In this document: piece after piece, positions 1-5,026 of the stretch
Layout of the letters: every line of letters begins with the position of its first letter
Numbering within the stretch: the stretch's first letter is position 1
NCBI GenBank assembly: GCA_021797955.1
Contig: JAJZYV010000176.1
Location: 1 to 5,026, forward strand
Source: Thermoplasmata archaeon
Lineage (GTDB): Archaea; Thermoplasmatota; Thermoplasmata; Thermoplasmatales; Thermoplasmataceae
Length of the DNA: 5,026 bases
Direction of reading: 5' to 3'
The notes under the pieces: model-generated
Told to the model about the DNA's origin: nothing
Seen by the model: the letters and a program-made list of their open reading frames with translations, nothing else
Database searches by the model: none
Made by a program: the position numbers and the translations under genes

Positions 1-327
1 CTTGAATGGTCTGTGAGGCAGACTGCGCTTTCAATATCCTCAGATTCCCGTATTCTTTACCTGGGAATTGCTGTATACTTTACTCAAATTTGGGTATTTC
101 TCATGGCATTTATCCTGATCCCGTTTTTTGGATTTTACTCATTAATACTCCTTATTCCAACATTATTGGGTGAGATCAAGATGAATGGACGCCTTAAAGA
201 AACCGATTATCTCTATTATTTAATATACCTCATCCTTCCTTTCTTTTATCTTTACAATCTCCTGGCAGCGGCTTTCAAGGATCAAATTTCATGGCGTGGC
301 AACACCTATAAACTCATCCGGAACTAA
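1..327 (+). CDS. C-terminal part of a membrane glycosyltransferase (family 2-like), 5' end outside window
   Basis: The reading frame is open from the first base, so this is the last 108 residues of a longer protein. It begins with LEWSVRQ. An acidic-Trp stretch followed by Arg-Gln resembles the end of the catalytic domain in ceramide-glucosyltransferase/HpnI-like GT2 enzymes. Two long hydrophobic segments follow (about residues 19-55 and 70-92), which should form two or three membrane helices. The tail ISWRGNTYKL (96-105) matches the 'I-x-W-R-G-x-x-Y-x-L' ending typical of these enzymes. The expected role is transfer of a sugar from a nucleotide donor to a lipid at the cytoplasmic membrane; donor and acceptor cannot be told from this fragment. 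The GTG at 13 could be read as a start, but homology-like sequence upstream of it argues that it is internal. It ends 40 bases before glmM on the same strand, but glmM has its own promoter. The GT2 call rests only on the tail, so it is moderate. Confidence 0.55.
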   Translation, partial: LEWSVRQTALSISSDSRILYLGIAVYFTQIWVFLMAFILIPFFGFYSLILLIPTLLGEIKMNGRLKETDYLYYLIYLILPFFYLYNLLAAAFKDQISWRGNTYKLIRN

Positions 328-336
328 TTCAGAACA

Positions 337-348
337 ATTATTATAATA
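337..348 (+). promoter_or_regulatory. Archaeal TATA-like promoter of glmM
   Basis: An AT-only run, ATTATTATAATA, lies in the short gap between the glycosyltransferase stop and glmM. Its centre is about 24-25 bases before the glmM ATG. Archaeal TATA boxes are centred roughly 25 bases upstream of transcription start, so transcription should begin at or within a few bases of the ATG. No SD sequence lies between them (the bases just before the ATG are CACAAGATCG). Both points fit a leaderless mRNA. The TFB-recognition element upstream (around AGAACA) is only weakly suggestive. Confidence 0.6.
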
Positions 349-367
349 CGAGAAAATCACAAGATCG

Positions 368-1714
368 ATGACTGAAGAAACCATACCGAGGCTTTTTGGA
401 ACCAATGGAATAAGAGGAGTTCCCAACGAGGACTTGACACCTGAATTTGCAATGGAAATTGGCATGGCCATAGGAACCTTTGTAAAAGATAAGGTGGCAA
501 TTTCAATGGATAATCGTTTATCCGGACCGATGCTTTTAAACGCGGTTAAATCAGGAATTCTCGCCACGGGGTGTGATGTAATAAACATTGGTATCCTTCC
601 TACACCAGGAGCACAGTATTACTGTAAGTCAAGGAATATCTTTGGGGTGATGATAACAGCATCTCACAATCCTCCAAGGTTCAACGGAATAAAGTGCATT
701 GATCCAGATGGCACAGAACTTGCAAGGCGCAAGGAAGTGGAAATAGAAAAAATTCATTTCAAAAGAGACTTTCATATTGCATCATGGGAGTTTATAGGCA
801 GAGAAACTTCTGACAATTCTGCATTCGATCTTTATACTAATGCAATTATTTATAGAGTGGACAGGAAGAAGATTCAGGATAAGAAATTTAGAGTTGCATT
901 TGATGCGGGAAATGGCGCCGCTTACCTCACAACACCGGAAATTCTTACAAGACTAAAGTGCAACCTTACTACCCTTAATGCAAACCCCGATGGGCTATTC
1001 ACATCAAGACCTTCAGAACCAAAACCAGAAAATTTGAAGAAACTGGTCGCTCTAATGAAAACCGGAGATTTTGACATAGGTATTGCCCATGATGGAGACG
1101 CGGACAGAGTCGTCTTCATAGATGAAACTGGAAATTTTATTGACGGTGACACGACTCTTACACTATTCTCTAAGGTTTTTCTCAAGAGAGGAGATGTTGT
1201 TGTAACGCCGGTGAGCAGTTCAAATGCCATAGATATTGTTGCCAAAGCAAATGGAGCTAAGGTAGTAAGAACAAAGGTTGGGGCTCCAATTGTTTCCAGA
1301 GCCATGATTGAAAATAACGCCTTCATTGGAGGGGAGGAAAATGGAGGATTCATATATGGCAAACATCAATACTGCAGAGATGGAGCAATGGCTGTTGCCT
1401 TAATGTTGGAGCTTATGGCAAGGGAAGAAAAGCCGGTAAGCGAAATAATAGCTTCAGTACCAAGATTCTACATAATCAGGGAAAGCGTGAAATACAATGG
1501 AAACTGGAATGCGGTAATGGATCAAATCCGAAACAAACTCAAAAACTGGACATTCGATTTAACCGACGGGATCAAAGCAATTCGTGATGATGATTGGGTT
1601 TTAGTTAGACCTTCCGGAACTGAACCGATTATACGAATATTCGGTCAATCGGAGAGTATGGAAAGGGCTTTCGAATTGGCAGATGACATCAAAAGCCTGA
1701 TTCAGTCCGAATAG
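368..1714 (+). CDS. glmM: Phosphoglucosamine mutase / phosphohexomutase, archaeal GlmM type
   Basis: This 448-residue cytoplasmic enzyme belongs to the alpha-D-phosphohexomutase superfamily and has the usual full length (about 450). It interconverts sugar 6- and 1-phosphates through a phosphoserine. The most likely reaction is glucosamine-6-P to glucosamine-1-P, on the route to UDP-GlcNAc. All four signature sites are visible: an N-terminal RLFGTNGIRG (8-17); the active-site loop TASHNPP (97-103), where Ser99 should carry the phosphate; the Mg-binding loop DGDADR (242-247); and the sugar-binding loop GGEENGG (321-327). The C-terminal phosphate-binding loop RPSGTEP is at 414-420. The GEENGG loop is of the kind seen in archaeal GlmM/PMM proteins, which can be bifunctional, so some phosphomannomutase or phosphoglucomutase activity is possible. 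The ATG was chosen because the N-terminal motif begins seven residues later and the TATA box fits a leaderless start here. ATA isoleucine codons (for example Ile6 and Ile15) need the TiaS-modified tRNA encoded nearby. Confidence 0.92.
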   Translation: MTEETIPRLFGTNGIRGVPNEDLTPEFAMEIGMAIGTFVKDKVAISMDNRLSGPMLLNAVKSGILATGCDVINIGILPTPGAQYYCKSRNIFGVMITASHNPPRFNGIKCIDPDGTELARRKEVEIEKIHFKRDFHIASWEFIGRETSDNSAFDLYTNAIIYRVDRKKIQDKKFRVAFDAGNGAAYLTTPEILTRLKCNLTTLNANPDGLFTSRPSEPKPENLKKLVALMKTGDFDIGIAHDGDADRVVFIDETGNFIDGDTTLTLFSKVFLKRGDVVVTPVSSSNAIDIVAKANGAKVVRTKVGAPIVSRAMIENNAFIGGEENGGFIYGKHQYCRDGAMAVALMLELMAREEKPVSEIIASVPRFYIIRESVKYNGNWNAVMDQIRNKLKNWTFDLTDGIKAIRDDDWVLVRPSGTEPIIRIFGQSESMERAFELADDIKSLIQSE

Positions 1715-1717
1715 GGA

Positions 1718-2329
1718 TCATTTTTTTGAAAGCTCTTTAAAGGAGCTTGCAAATCTTGATGCCGTTGTAATATAACCGGCAACTGCAAACCAAAGCAGCA
1801 GGGTTGTAAATGGTGTGAAAGTAAGATAATATGAAAAGGAATAAGGGTAGAATATCTGGATAAGGATAAAGATCATTATATAGAGAAGTCTGTCAGCTCT
1901 TCCCAGAACGCCACTGTAATTCCTTTTGAGACCTACGGACTGAGCCTGGGTACCCATATAACTTGTCATTAGCACACCTGTAACTGCGAAAAATCCCAAG
2001 AAAAGTGAACCCGCGGAAGAGAAAGCCAGCCCTGCAAGAATTGCAATATCGGAAAGTCTGTCAAGGGTATGATCTAGAAGGTCACCGGCCATAGAAGCCT
2101 TTCCAGTTTTCCTTGCCACAAACCCGTCCATGGCATCGAACAGTGAGGAAAGAAGTATAAATATAAATGCCAATATAATATAGAAGCTGCCCTCATATAT
2201 GAAAAATCCAGTTAATATGGCAAAGACAAATGACAGTATGGAAATAAGATTAGGAGGAATTTTAAGAAATGGTTTTCCAACAAATTCTAAAAATCCGTTT
2301 GCTCTTGGGCGCAAACTGTCAAGTGCCAT
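1718..2329 (-). CDS. CDP-alcohol phosphatidyltransferase, archaetidylinositol-phosphate synthase-like
   Basis: This 203-residue integral membrane protein should join a CDP-activated archaeal lipid (CDP-archaeol) to a polar alcohol phosphate, releasing CMP. The complete family motif D-x2-D-G-x2-A-R-x8-G-x3-D-x3-D is present: Asp65, Asp68, Gly69, Ala72, Arg73, Gly82, Asp86 and Asp90. The aspartates bind the two metal ions and provide the catalytic base. About five to six hydrophobic segments are visible (roughly 28-44, 48-64, 93-120, 147-165 and 170-190), with the motif at the end of the second. The loop from SYMGTQAQ (123-130) to GRADRLLY (143-150) resembles archaetidylinositol-phosphate and phosphatidylinositol-phosphate synthases. 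The acceptor is therefore probably myo-inositol-1-phosphate, but a glycerol-phosphate acceptor cannot be excluded. It starts 2 bases after the upstream kinase stop with no clear SD, which suggests translational coupling. Its stop lies 3 bases from the convergent glmM stop. Confidence 0.82.
   Translation of the reverse strand: MALDSLRPRANGFLEFVGKPFLKIPPNLISILSFVFAILTGFFIYEGSFYIILAFIFILLSSLFDAMDGFVARKTGKASMAGDLLDHTLDRLSDIAILAGLAFSSAGSLFLGFFAVTGVLMTSYMGTQAQSVGLKRNYSGVLGRADRLLYIMIFILIQIFYPYSFSYYLTFTPFTTLLLWFAVAGYITTASRFASSFKELSKK
1721..1727 (+). terminator. Oligo-T transcription terminator of glmM
   Basis: Seven T residues in a row begin seven bases after the glmM stop codon. Archaeal RNA polymerase terminates at plain U-rich runs without needing a hairpin, so this is the probable 3' end of the glmM transcript. 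The run lies inside the last codons of the opposing gene, where its complement encodes the terminal Lys-Lys. No obvious stem is visible just before it. Confidence 0.5.
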
Positions 2330-2331
2330 GA

Positions 2332-2784
2332 TTAACCCATAATAAATCTGTTAATAAATTCTGATATATTTTTCATATCATCTGCATTGATATCATTTGA
2401 TGTATTTACAATCATGATTCTGTTACGGGGTAGCCTGTCCAATGCTTCATAAAATATGGAATCAGACAATAACGCAGCAATATTTTCATCTATTTTAAAA
2501 TCTGAATAACCTCTATGTCTGAGTCTTTCCCTGAGAACATTCTCCGAAGCTTCAACCATTATGACTGCATTACATGGGAGCAAATGGGAATAGTGAGCCT
2601 CAGCTATCTGTGGATTAAGTGAAGCAATAACACTTTTTAGACATTCAATATCAACAATATCATGGGTAATGCATCCATGCTCCCTGGCAACTTCATTTAG
2701 TCCAGTTACATGAAAGCCCTTCTCTCTCAATCTTGAGGAAAGGTATGTTTTGCCGGACCCGGGAACGCCAGTAATGGATATCAT
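2332..2784 (-). CDS. AK6/Fap7-type adenylate kinase-like NTPase
   Basis: This 150-residue P-loop protein is close to a minimal AK6 in length. Walker A is GVPGSGKT (6-13, Lys12). A HYSH segment follows EA at 64-67, the place of the family's E-G-H-x-S-H block. The LRERLRHRGY stretch (84-93) and Asn101 match the conserved R-L-x-x-R-G-Y...EN region of AK6/hCINAP/Fap7. Characterised members bind ribosomal protein uS11 and use ATP in late small-subunit maturation, besides showing adenylate kinase activity; that role here is inferred. I chose the ATG at 2784, not the in-frame ATG at 2817. It gives an N-terminus that runs directly into the P-loop strand (MISITG), forms an ATGA overlap with the tiaS stop, and has a strong SD just upstream. 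The longer form would add eleven residues (MGNRRFHRGGK) encoded wholly within tiaS. Gly is replaced by Ala63 in the E-G-H motif, a mild variation. Confidence 0.82.
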   Translation of the reverse strand: MISITGVPGSGKTYLSSRLREKGFHVTGLNEVAREHGCITHDIVDIECLKSVIASLNPQIAEAHYSHLLPCNAVIMVEASENVLRERLRHRGYSDFKIDENIAALLSDSIFYEALDRLPRNRIMIVNTSNDINADDMKNISEFINRFIMG

Positions 2785-4079
2785 CTTACCTCCTCTATGA
2801 AATCTTCTATTTCCCATGGCATGGACAGATGCCTTCTTGCAGAAACTGGGGGCTGGAATTTTCCCTCATTTATATTTCGTGGCAATAAGGAATAATCTGG
2901 TAAAATATGGATACCACAGGAAGGGCACTCGTAATTTCCCCCTCCTTTGTTTTTACCTTTAACGCCGCACACATGACATACCGGCACAATCCGCATGTAA
3001 TAATTCGAAGAAGATATGAGTTCAAGCTTCTCAATCTTCACAACTCCTCTTGAAACAGAACCAATGAGGGCAACCTTGTCACCATCTCGTAAACTTTCGA
3101 AGATGTTCCTAAATTTTTTAGAAGGCTCAAATACGATAAAATTTATTTGATTATTTCCAGACAAAATCATGCCTTTCAAATGCCCACCGTGGGACCTTTC
3201 CGTTTTCCCATGAATTCTTCCGGTTACTTTAATGCCCATTCCTTCCCTAATAGTTCCATTTGAAAACTGAATATGATCGTCAGTTCCCTGATTTGTCTCA
3301 TAGATCAGGAAGTCTTCAGGAATGCCTGTAAATCTAGTTCTAATTTCATGGAAGAGTTTCCTCAGAATAATTGGATCTGTTGCTCTGATTCCAAAAAAAA
3401 CCGGGGTTCTCTCCTTTGGGAATATACTTGGGGTTTTGTTCTCCTCATCCATATTGTTAAATGTACCTTTCCAGGTATCACATAATCTTGCTATGGATAT
3501 CTTCTGTTCCATGGAGAGCTTTATTTTATTTTCTCCCTGATAGCAAATGAGCTCGAATGTGTGGAAACCGGGTCTCCAAGCTATTGAAGCGGTAGCTCCA
3601 ATTATTCCCCTTCCGTTATTAATTTCTATATATTGTCCTTCGGAATCATCTATGGTCTGTCTTGCAGAATCAATTGGAACATCTTCGGACAAGCAACGTT
3701 TATAGAAATTGAAATCGGGTTTCTTCTGCAGGAAAACAATTCCAGGGTTTGTGTCTGGATTATTGTGCACATACAATTCGTTTACTATTGAGATAATAGA
3801 GCTTTTTGTATTCTCTTCTAAATGTGATGAATTACCTTCATCATGGGAAATGATATCGTTTCCATGGAAACGCCCTATGACATTACCTTTTCCATGCCCT
3901 ATACCCAGATTCATGCATACTGCGCCATTACCTCTTGTTTTGTATGGAATGTTTGGGTTTAATCTCACAAGTCTTGGATATCCTAAAATTTGATTATTCA
4001 TGAGTGCTGCCAATCTTAATCCTATGTACGTGGTGCACATCTCATCGCGGGAGTCTGTATCATCAACGCCTACCCACAT
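2781..4079 (-). CDS. tiaS: tRNA(Ile2) 2-agmatinylcytidine synthetase TiaS
   Basis: This 432-residue enzyme, of normal family length, attaches agmatine to C34 of tRNA-Ile2 (CAU anticodon) using ATP. It makes agmatidine so that the tRNA reads AUA and not AUG. The N-terminus MWVGVDDTDS, followed by MCTTY (14-18), is the kinase-domain signature; the threonine phosphorylated in the Archaeoglobus enzyme (Thr18) corresponds to one of Thr16/Thr17. RLNPNIPYKTRGNGA (39-53) is the conserved block after it. GRGIIGATASIAW (157-169), ETNQGTD (261-267) and GGHLKGM (298-304) follow in the expected order, leading into an OB-fold-like segment (about 280-355). A C-terminal zinc ribbon has Cys368/Cys371 and Cys385/Cys388, then the family's PPVSARRHL (410-418). 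The gene begins at the base next to the uppS stop (TAG-ATG) with only a weak SD, and overlaps the next gene by ATGA. A hydrophilic, His-rich stretch at 60-90 looks loosely constrained. The enzyme is expected to be essential, since AUA codons are used in neighbouring genes. Confidence 0.95.
   Translation of the reverse strand: MWVGVDDTDSRDEMCTTYIGLRLAALMNNQILGYPRLVRLNPNIPYKTRGNGAVCMNLGIGHGKGNVIGRFHGNDIISHDEGNSSHLEENTKSSIISIVNELYVHNNPDTNPGIVFLQKKPDFNFYKRCLSEDVPIDSARQTIDDSEGQYIEINNGRGIIGATASIAWRPGFHTFELICYQGENKIKLSMEQKISIARLCDTWKGTFNNMDEENKTPSIFPKERTPVFFGIRATDPIILRKLFHEIRTRFTGIPEDFLIYETNQGTDDHIQFSNGTIREGMGIKVTGRIHGKTERSHGGHLKGMILSGNNQINFIVFEPSKKFRNIFESLRDGDKVALIGSVSRGVVKIEKLELISSSNYYMRIVPVCHVCGVKGKNKGGGNYECPSCGIHILPDYSLLPRNINEGKFQPPVSARRHLSMPWEIEDFIEEVR
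2788..2795 (-). promoter_or_regulatory. Ribosome binding site that fixes the AK6-like start
   Basis: On the minus strand GAGGAGGT ends three bases before the ATG at 2784. It closely matches the complement of the archaeal 16S rRNA 3' end. It is built into the last sense codons of tiaS (Glu-Glu-Val), so terminating ribosomes could re-initiate here. It supports the 150-residue start over the longer one. Confidence 0.8.
3857..3872. repeat. 16-bp perfect palindrome inside tiaS
   Basis: CGTTTCCATGGAAACG reads the same on both strands over all 16 bases. It lies in the part of tiaS that encodes the His-rich variable stretch. A perfect 16-mer palindrome has a modest chance probability in 5 kb (roughly 0.08 under equal base frequencies), and nothing else marks it as a binding site. 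It is reported as a sequence fact without an assigned role. Confidence 0.4.
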
Positions 4080-4859
4080 CTAAGTCCCGAACCTTCTCTT
4101 TCTTCCCTGATATGTATATACTGCCCTGAGGAAATCAATCTTCCTCAGATCAGGCCAATTTATATCTGAAAAATAAAGTTCTGAATATGCTCCCTGCCAG
4201 AGAAGAAAATTTGAAATTCGCTCCTCTCCGCTTGTTCTGAAAATGAGATCGGGGTCAGGTACAGAGGAATCATATAAGTAGCTATGGAAAAGATCTTCAT
4301 TTATGTCATCTACGGAAATTTTTCCATTTTTAACTTCTTCTGCAATCTTCTTCACAGCATTTATTATTTCTTCTCTGCCTCCGTATCCTATGGCCAGATT
4401 GAGTTTAAAATCACCATAGGTTTCTGTACCCTTTTGTACCCTTTCTATGGTATTTCTAAGAAATTCAGGAAGAAGCTTAAGCTCACCAATTACCTTAACT
4501 CTTATCCTGTTCTTTGAGACCCTTTCATCTTTCATCAGGGAATTCAGTGAATCATCTATAAGATGCAGAAGAAATTCAACCTCTTCGGGATTTCTCATGA
4601 AATTCTCAGTTGAGAATCCATATATGGTAACTGCAGAGGTTCCTATCTCCATGCACCATTCAAGAACCTCTTCAAGTTTTTCCTTGCCTTTCACGTGGCC
4701 TTCGTTTGGAGATATACCTCTTTCCTTTGCATACCGGCGATTGCCATCAGTTATTATTCCTATGTGTGACGGCACAGCTCCAGATTTCTTGATCTGGCTC
4801 ATCAGAACCTTCTCGTAAACCTCTTCAGTTACATCCCCGATCTTCCTTGAGATGCTCAT
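4080..4859 (-). CDS. uppS: cis-Prenyltransferase (undecaprenyl/polyprenyl diphosphate synthase family)
   Basis: This 259-residue enzyme adds isopentenyl units in cis to an allylic diphosphate, giving the long polyprenyl diphosphate that becomes the lipid carrier for glycan assembly. Archaeal members usually start from geranylgeranyl diphosphate; product length cannot be read from the sequence. All conserved regions are present: HIGIITDGNRRYA (32-44) with catalytic Asp38; Gly54-His55; TIYGFSTENF (78-87) followed by Arg89 and Glu93; LAIGYGGREEI (155-165); DPDLIFRTSGEERISNFLLW (202-221) with the diphosphate-binding Arg208 and Arg214; and YSELYFSDINWPD (225-237). The length is normal. The ATG at 4859 has a strong SD seven bases upstream, which favours it over the internal Met20. 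The gene overlaps the upstream stop codon by one base (TAATG) and abuts tiaS. The carrier could serve the glycosylation steps suggested by the glycosyltransferase and glmM on the other strand, but that link is only inferred. Confidence 0.93.
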   Translation of the reverse strand: MSISRKIGDVTEEVYEKVLMSQIKKSGAVPSHIGIITDGNRRYAKERGISPNEGHVKGKEKLEEVLEWCMEIGTSAVTIYGFSTENFMRNPEEVEFLLHLIDDSLNSLMKDERVSKNRIRVKVIGELKLLPEFLRNTIERVQKGTETYGDFKLNLAIGYGGREEIINAVKKIAEEVKNGKISVDDINEDLFHSYLYDSSVPDPDLIFRTSGEERISNFLLWQGAYSELYFSDINWPDLRKIDFLRAVYTYQGRKRRFGT

Positions 4860-5026
4860 TACTTTACCCTCCTGAATTCCATTGAAACCATGGAAGATGT
4901 TTTGGAATAACCATGAACTATTCTCTTTTCAACCGGCATGAAATGTTCTCTCCTGAAAGATTCCATTCTTTCAGCAATCCCCTCAGTGGAATTTATCTCA
5001 TAAAAGTTTACTGTGCCATTCATTTT
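4859..5026 (-). CDS. 3' end of a probable SAM-dependent methyltransferase (Trm5/TYW2-like tail), 5' end outside window
   Basis: The minus-strand frame is open from the right edge and ends with TAA, giving 55 residues that begin KMNGTVNFYEINSTEG and end with SSMVSMEFRRVK. The pattern is a strand G-x-V-N-F-Y-E, a charged helix, then KRIVHGYSKTSSMVSMEF. It resembles the end of the Rossmann domain in Trm5/TYW2-type tRNA methyltransferases, where a 'GGxxHYY' strand is followed by 'R-x-V-x-x-Y-(S/A)-P...D-x-x-V'. Such enzymes act on G37 of tRNA (m1G37 or the wyosine side chain). The match is to an overall pattern without catalytic residues, so the assignment is tentative. An ATG at 5023 could start a 54-residue protein, but Met-Asn-Gly directly before a core-type strand, and the frame continuing to the edge, suggest it is internal. 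The stop overlaps the uppS start by one base, making it the upstream partner in the operon. Confidence 0.5.
   Translation of the reverse strand, partial: KMNGTVNFYEINSTEGIAERMESFRREHFMPVEKRIVHGYSKTSSMVSMEFRRVK
4867..4873 (-). promoter_or_regulatory. Ribosome binding site of uppS
   Basis: AGGAGGG on the minus strand ends seven bases before the uppS ATG. It lies within the last sense codons of the upstream partial gene and supports Met1 as the start, with translation coupled to the preceding cistron. Confidence 0.75.

Larger units (their letters stand above)
1718..5026 (-). other. Five-gene minus-strand operon (methyltransferase-like tail, uppS, tiaS, AK6-like, AIPS-like)
   Basis: Each junction is tight: a 1-base overlap (TAATG) into uppS, direct abutment (TAG-ATG) into tiaS, a 4-base overlap (ATGA) into the AK6-like gene, and a 2-base gap into the AIPS-like gene. 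No room exists for intergenic promoters. SD sites precede uppS and the AK6-like gene, while tiaS and the AIPS-like gene have none that is clear and may depend on re-initiation. The promoter is beyond the right edge. No strong oligo-T terminator for this direction is visible just past 1718; the transcript may run into the 3' part of glmM. Confidence 0.8.

Noticed and set aside
13..327. GTG at 13 as the start of a complete 104-residue membrane protein
   Set aside because: The frame continues to the left edge and the four codons before it (LEWS) fit the same family pattern, so this is more likely the tail of a longer gene.
289..588. 99-residue minus-strand open frame across the glmM promoter and 5' end
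   Set aside because: It overlaps the GT2 tail, the promoter and the conserved glmM N-terminus, has no recognisable domain, and has no supporting signals.
922..1362. 146-residue minus-strand open frame opposite glmM
   Set aside because: It lies entirely antisense to conserved glmM motifs (DGDADR, GEENGG) and its translation shows no recognisable domain; it is a coding shadow.
3273..3993. Several 70-94 residue plus-strand open frames opposite tiaS
   Set aside because: They mirror conserved tiaS sequence, have Ser/Phe-rich compositions typical of antisense frames, and overlap one another.
4602..4617. Inverted repeat ATTCTCA-GT-TGAGAAT
   Set aside because: The two-base centre is too short for a hairpin loop, and the site lies in conserved uppS coding sequence with no second copy noticed; likely chance.
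4284..4818. Two plus-strand open frames (77 and 123 residues) opposite uppS
   Set aside because: They are antisense to a clearly conserved cis-prenyltransferase and show no family features.
4859..5023. Stand-alone 54-residue protein starting at the ATG at 5023
   Set aside because: The frame is open to the window edge and the first residues look like an internal core strand, so a truncated longer gene is preferred; it cannot be excluded without upstream sequence.
1..5026. Mobile element, CRISPR array, tRNA or rRNA gene, defence or other novel system
   Set aside because: No direct repeats with spacers, transposase, terminal inverted repeats or RNA gene sequences were seen, and nearly every base belongs to recognisable housekeeping genes.

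Overview
This window looks archaeal. It carries a gene for TiaS, the agmatidine synthetase that modifies tRNA-Ile2 and is known only from Archaea. It also has an archaeal-type cis-prenyltransferase, an AK6/Fap7-type adenylate kinase and an archaeal-type GlmM. A TATA-like box sits about 24 bases before the glmM ATG, with no Shine-Dalgarno (SD) site, which is the arrangement of a leaderless archaeal transcript. The DNA is moderately AT-rich, with frequent AGA/AGG arginine and ATA isoleucine codons. A member of the Thermoplasmata is my best guess, but that is inference from overall style, not a diagnostic marker.

Layout. Plus strand, left part: the 3' end of a membrane-bound family 2 glycosyltransferase-like gene (1-327), a 40-base gap holding a promoter, then a complete glmM (368-1714). 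Minus strand, right part, read from the right edge leftwards: the 3' end of a gene whose tail resembles Trm5/TYW2-type tRNA methyltransferases (5026-4859), uppS (4859-4080), tiaS (4079-2781), an AK6/Fap7-like kinase (2784-2332) and an AIPS-like CDP-alcohol phosphatidyltransferase (2329-1718). These five genes overlap by 1 or 4 bases, abut, or are separated by 2 bases, so they almost certainly form one operon whose promoter lies outside the window. The two transcription units converge with only 3 bases between their stop codons.

How the genes fit together. Two themes are interleaved. One is envelope and lipid chemistry: GlmM (amino-sugar phosphate for UDP-GlcNAc), a membrane glycosyltransferase, UppS (polyprenyl carrier lipid) and the CDP-alcohol transferase (polar lipid headgroup). 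The other is the translation apparatus: TiaS (tRNA anticodon modification), an AK6/Fap7-like ATPase (small-subunit maturation in studied relatives) and perhaps a tRNA methyltransferase. This is a compact housekeeping region. I see no mobile element, CRISPR array, tRNA, rRNA or defence system, and no convincing new multi-gene system. There is no stretch over 300 bases without a gene.
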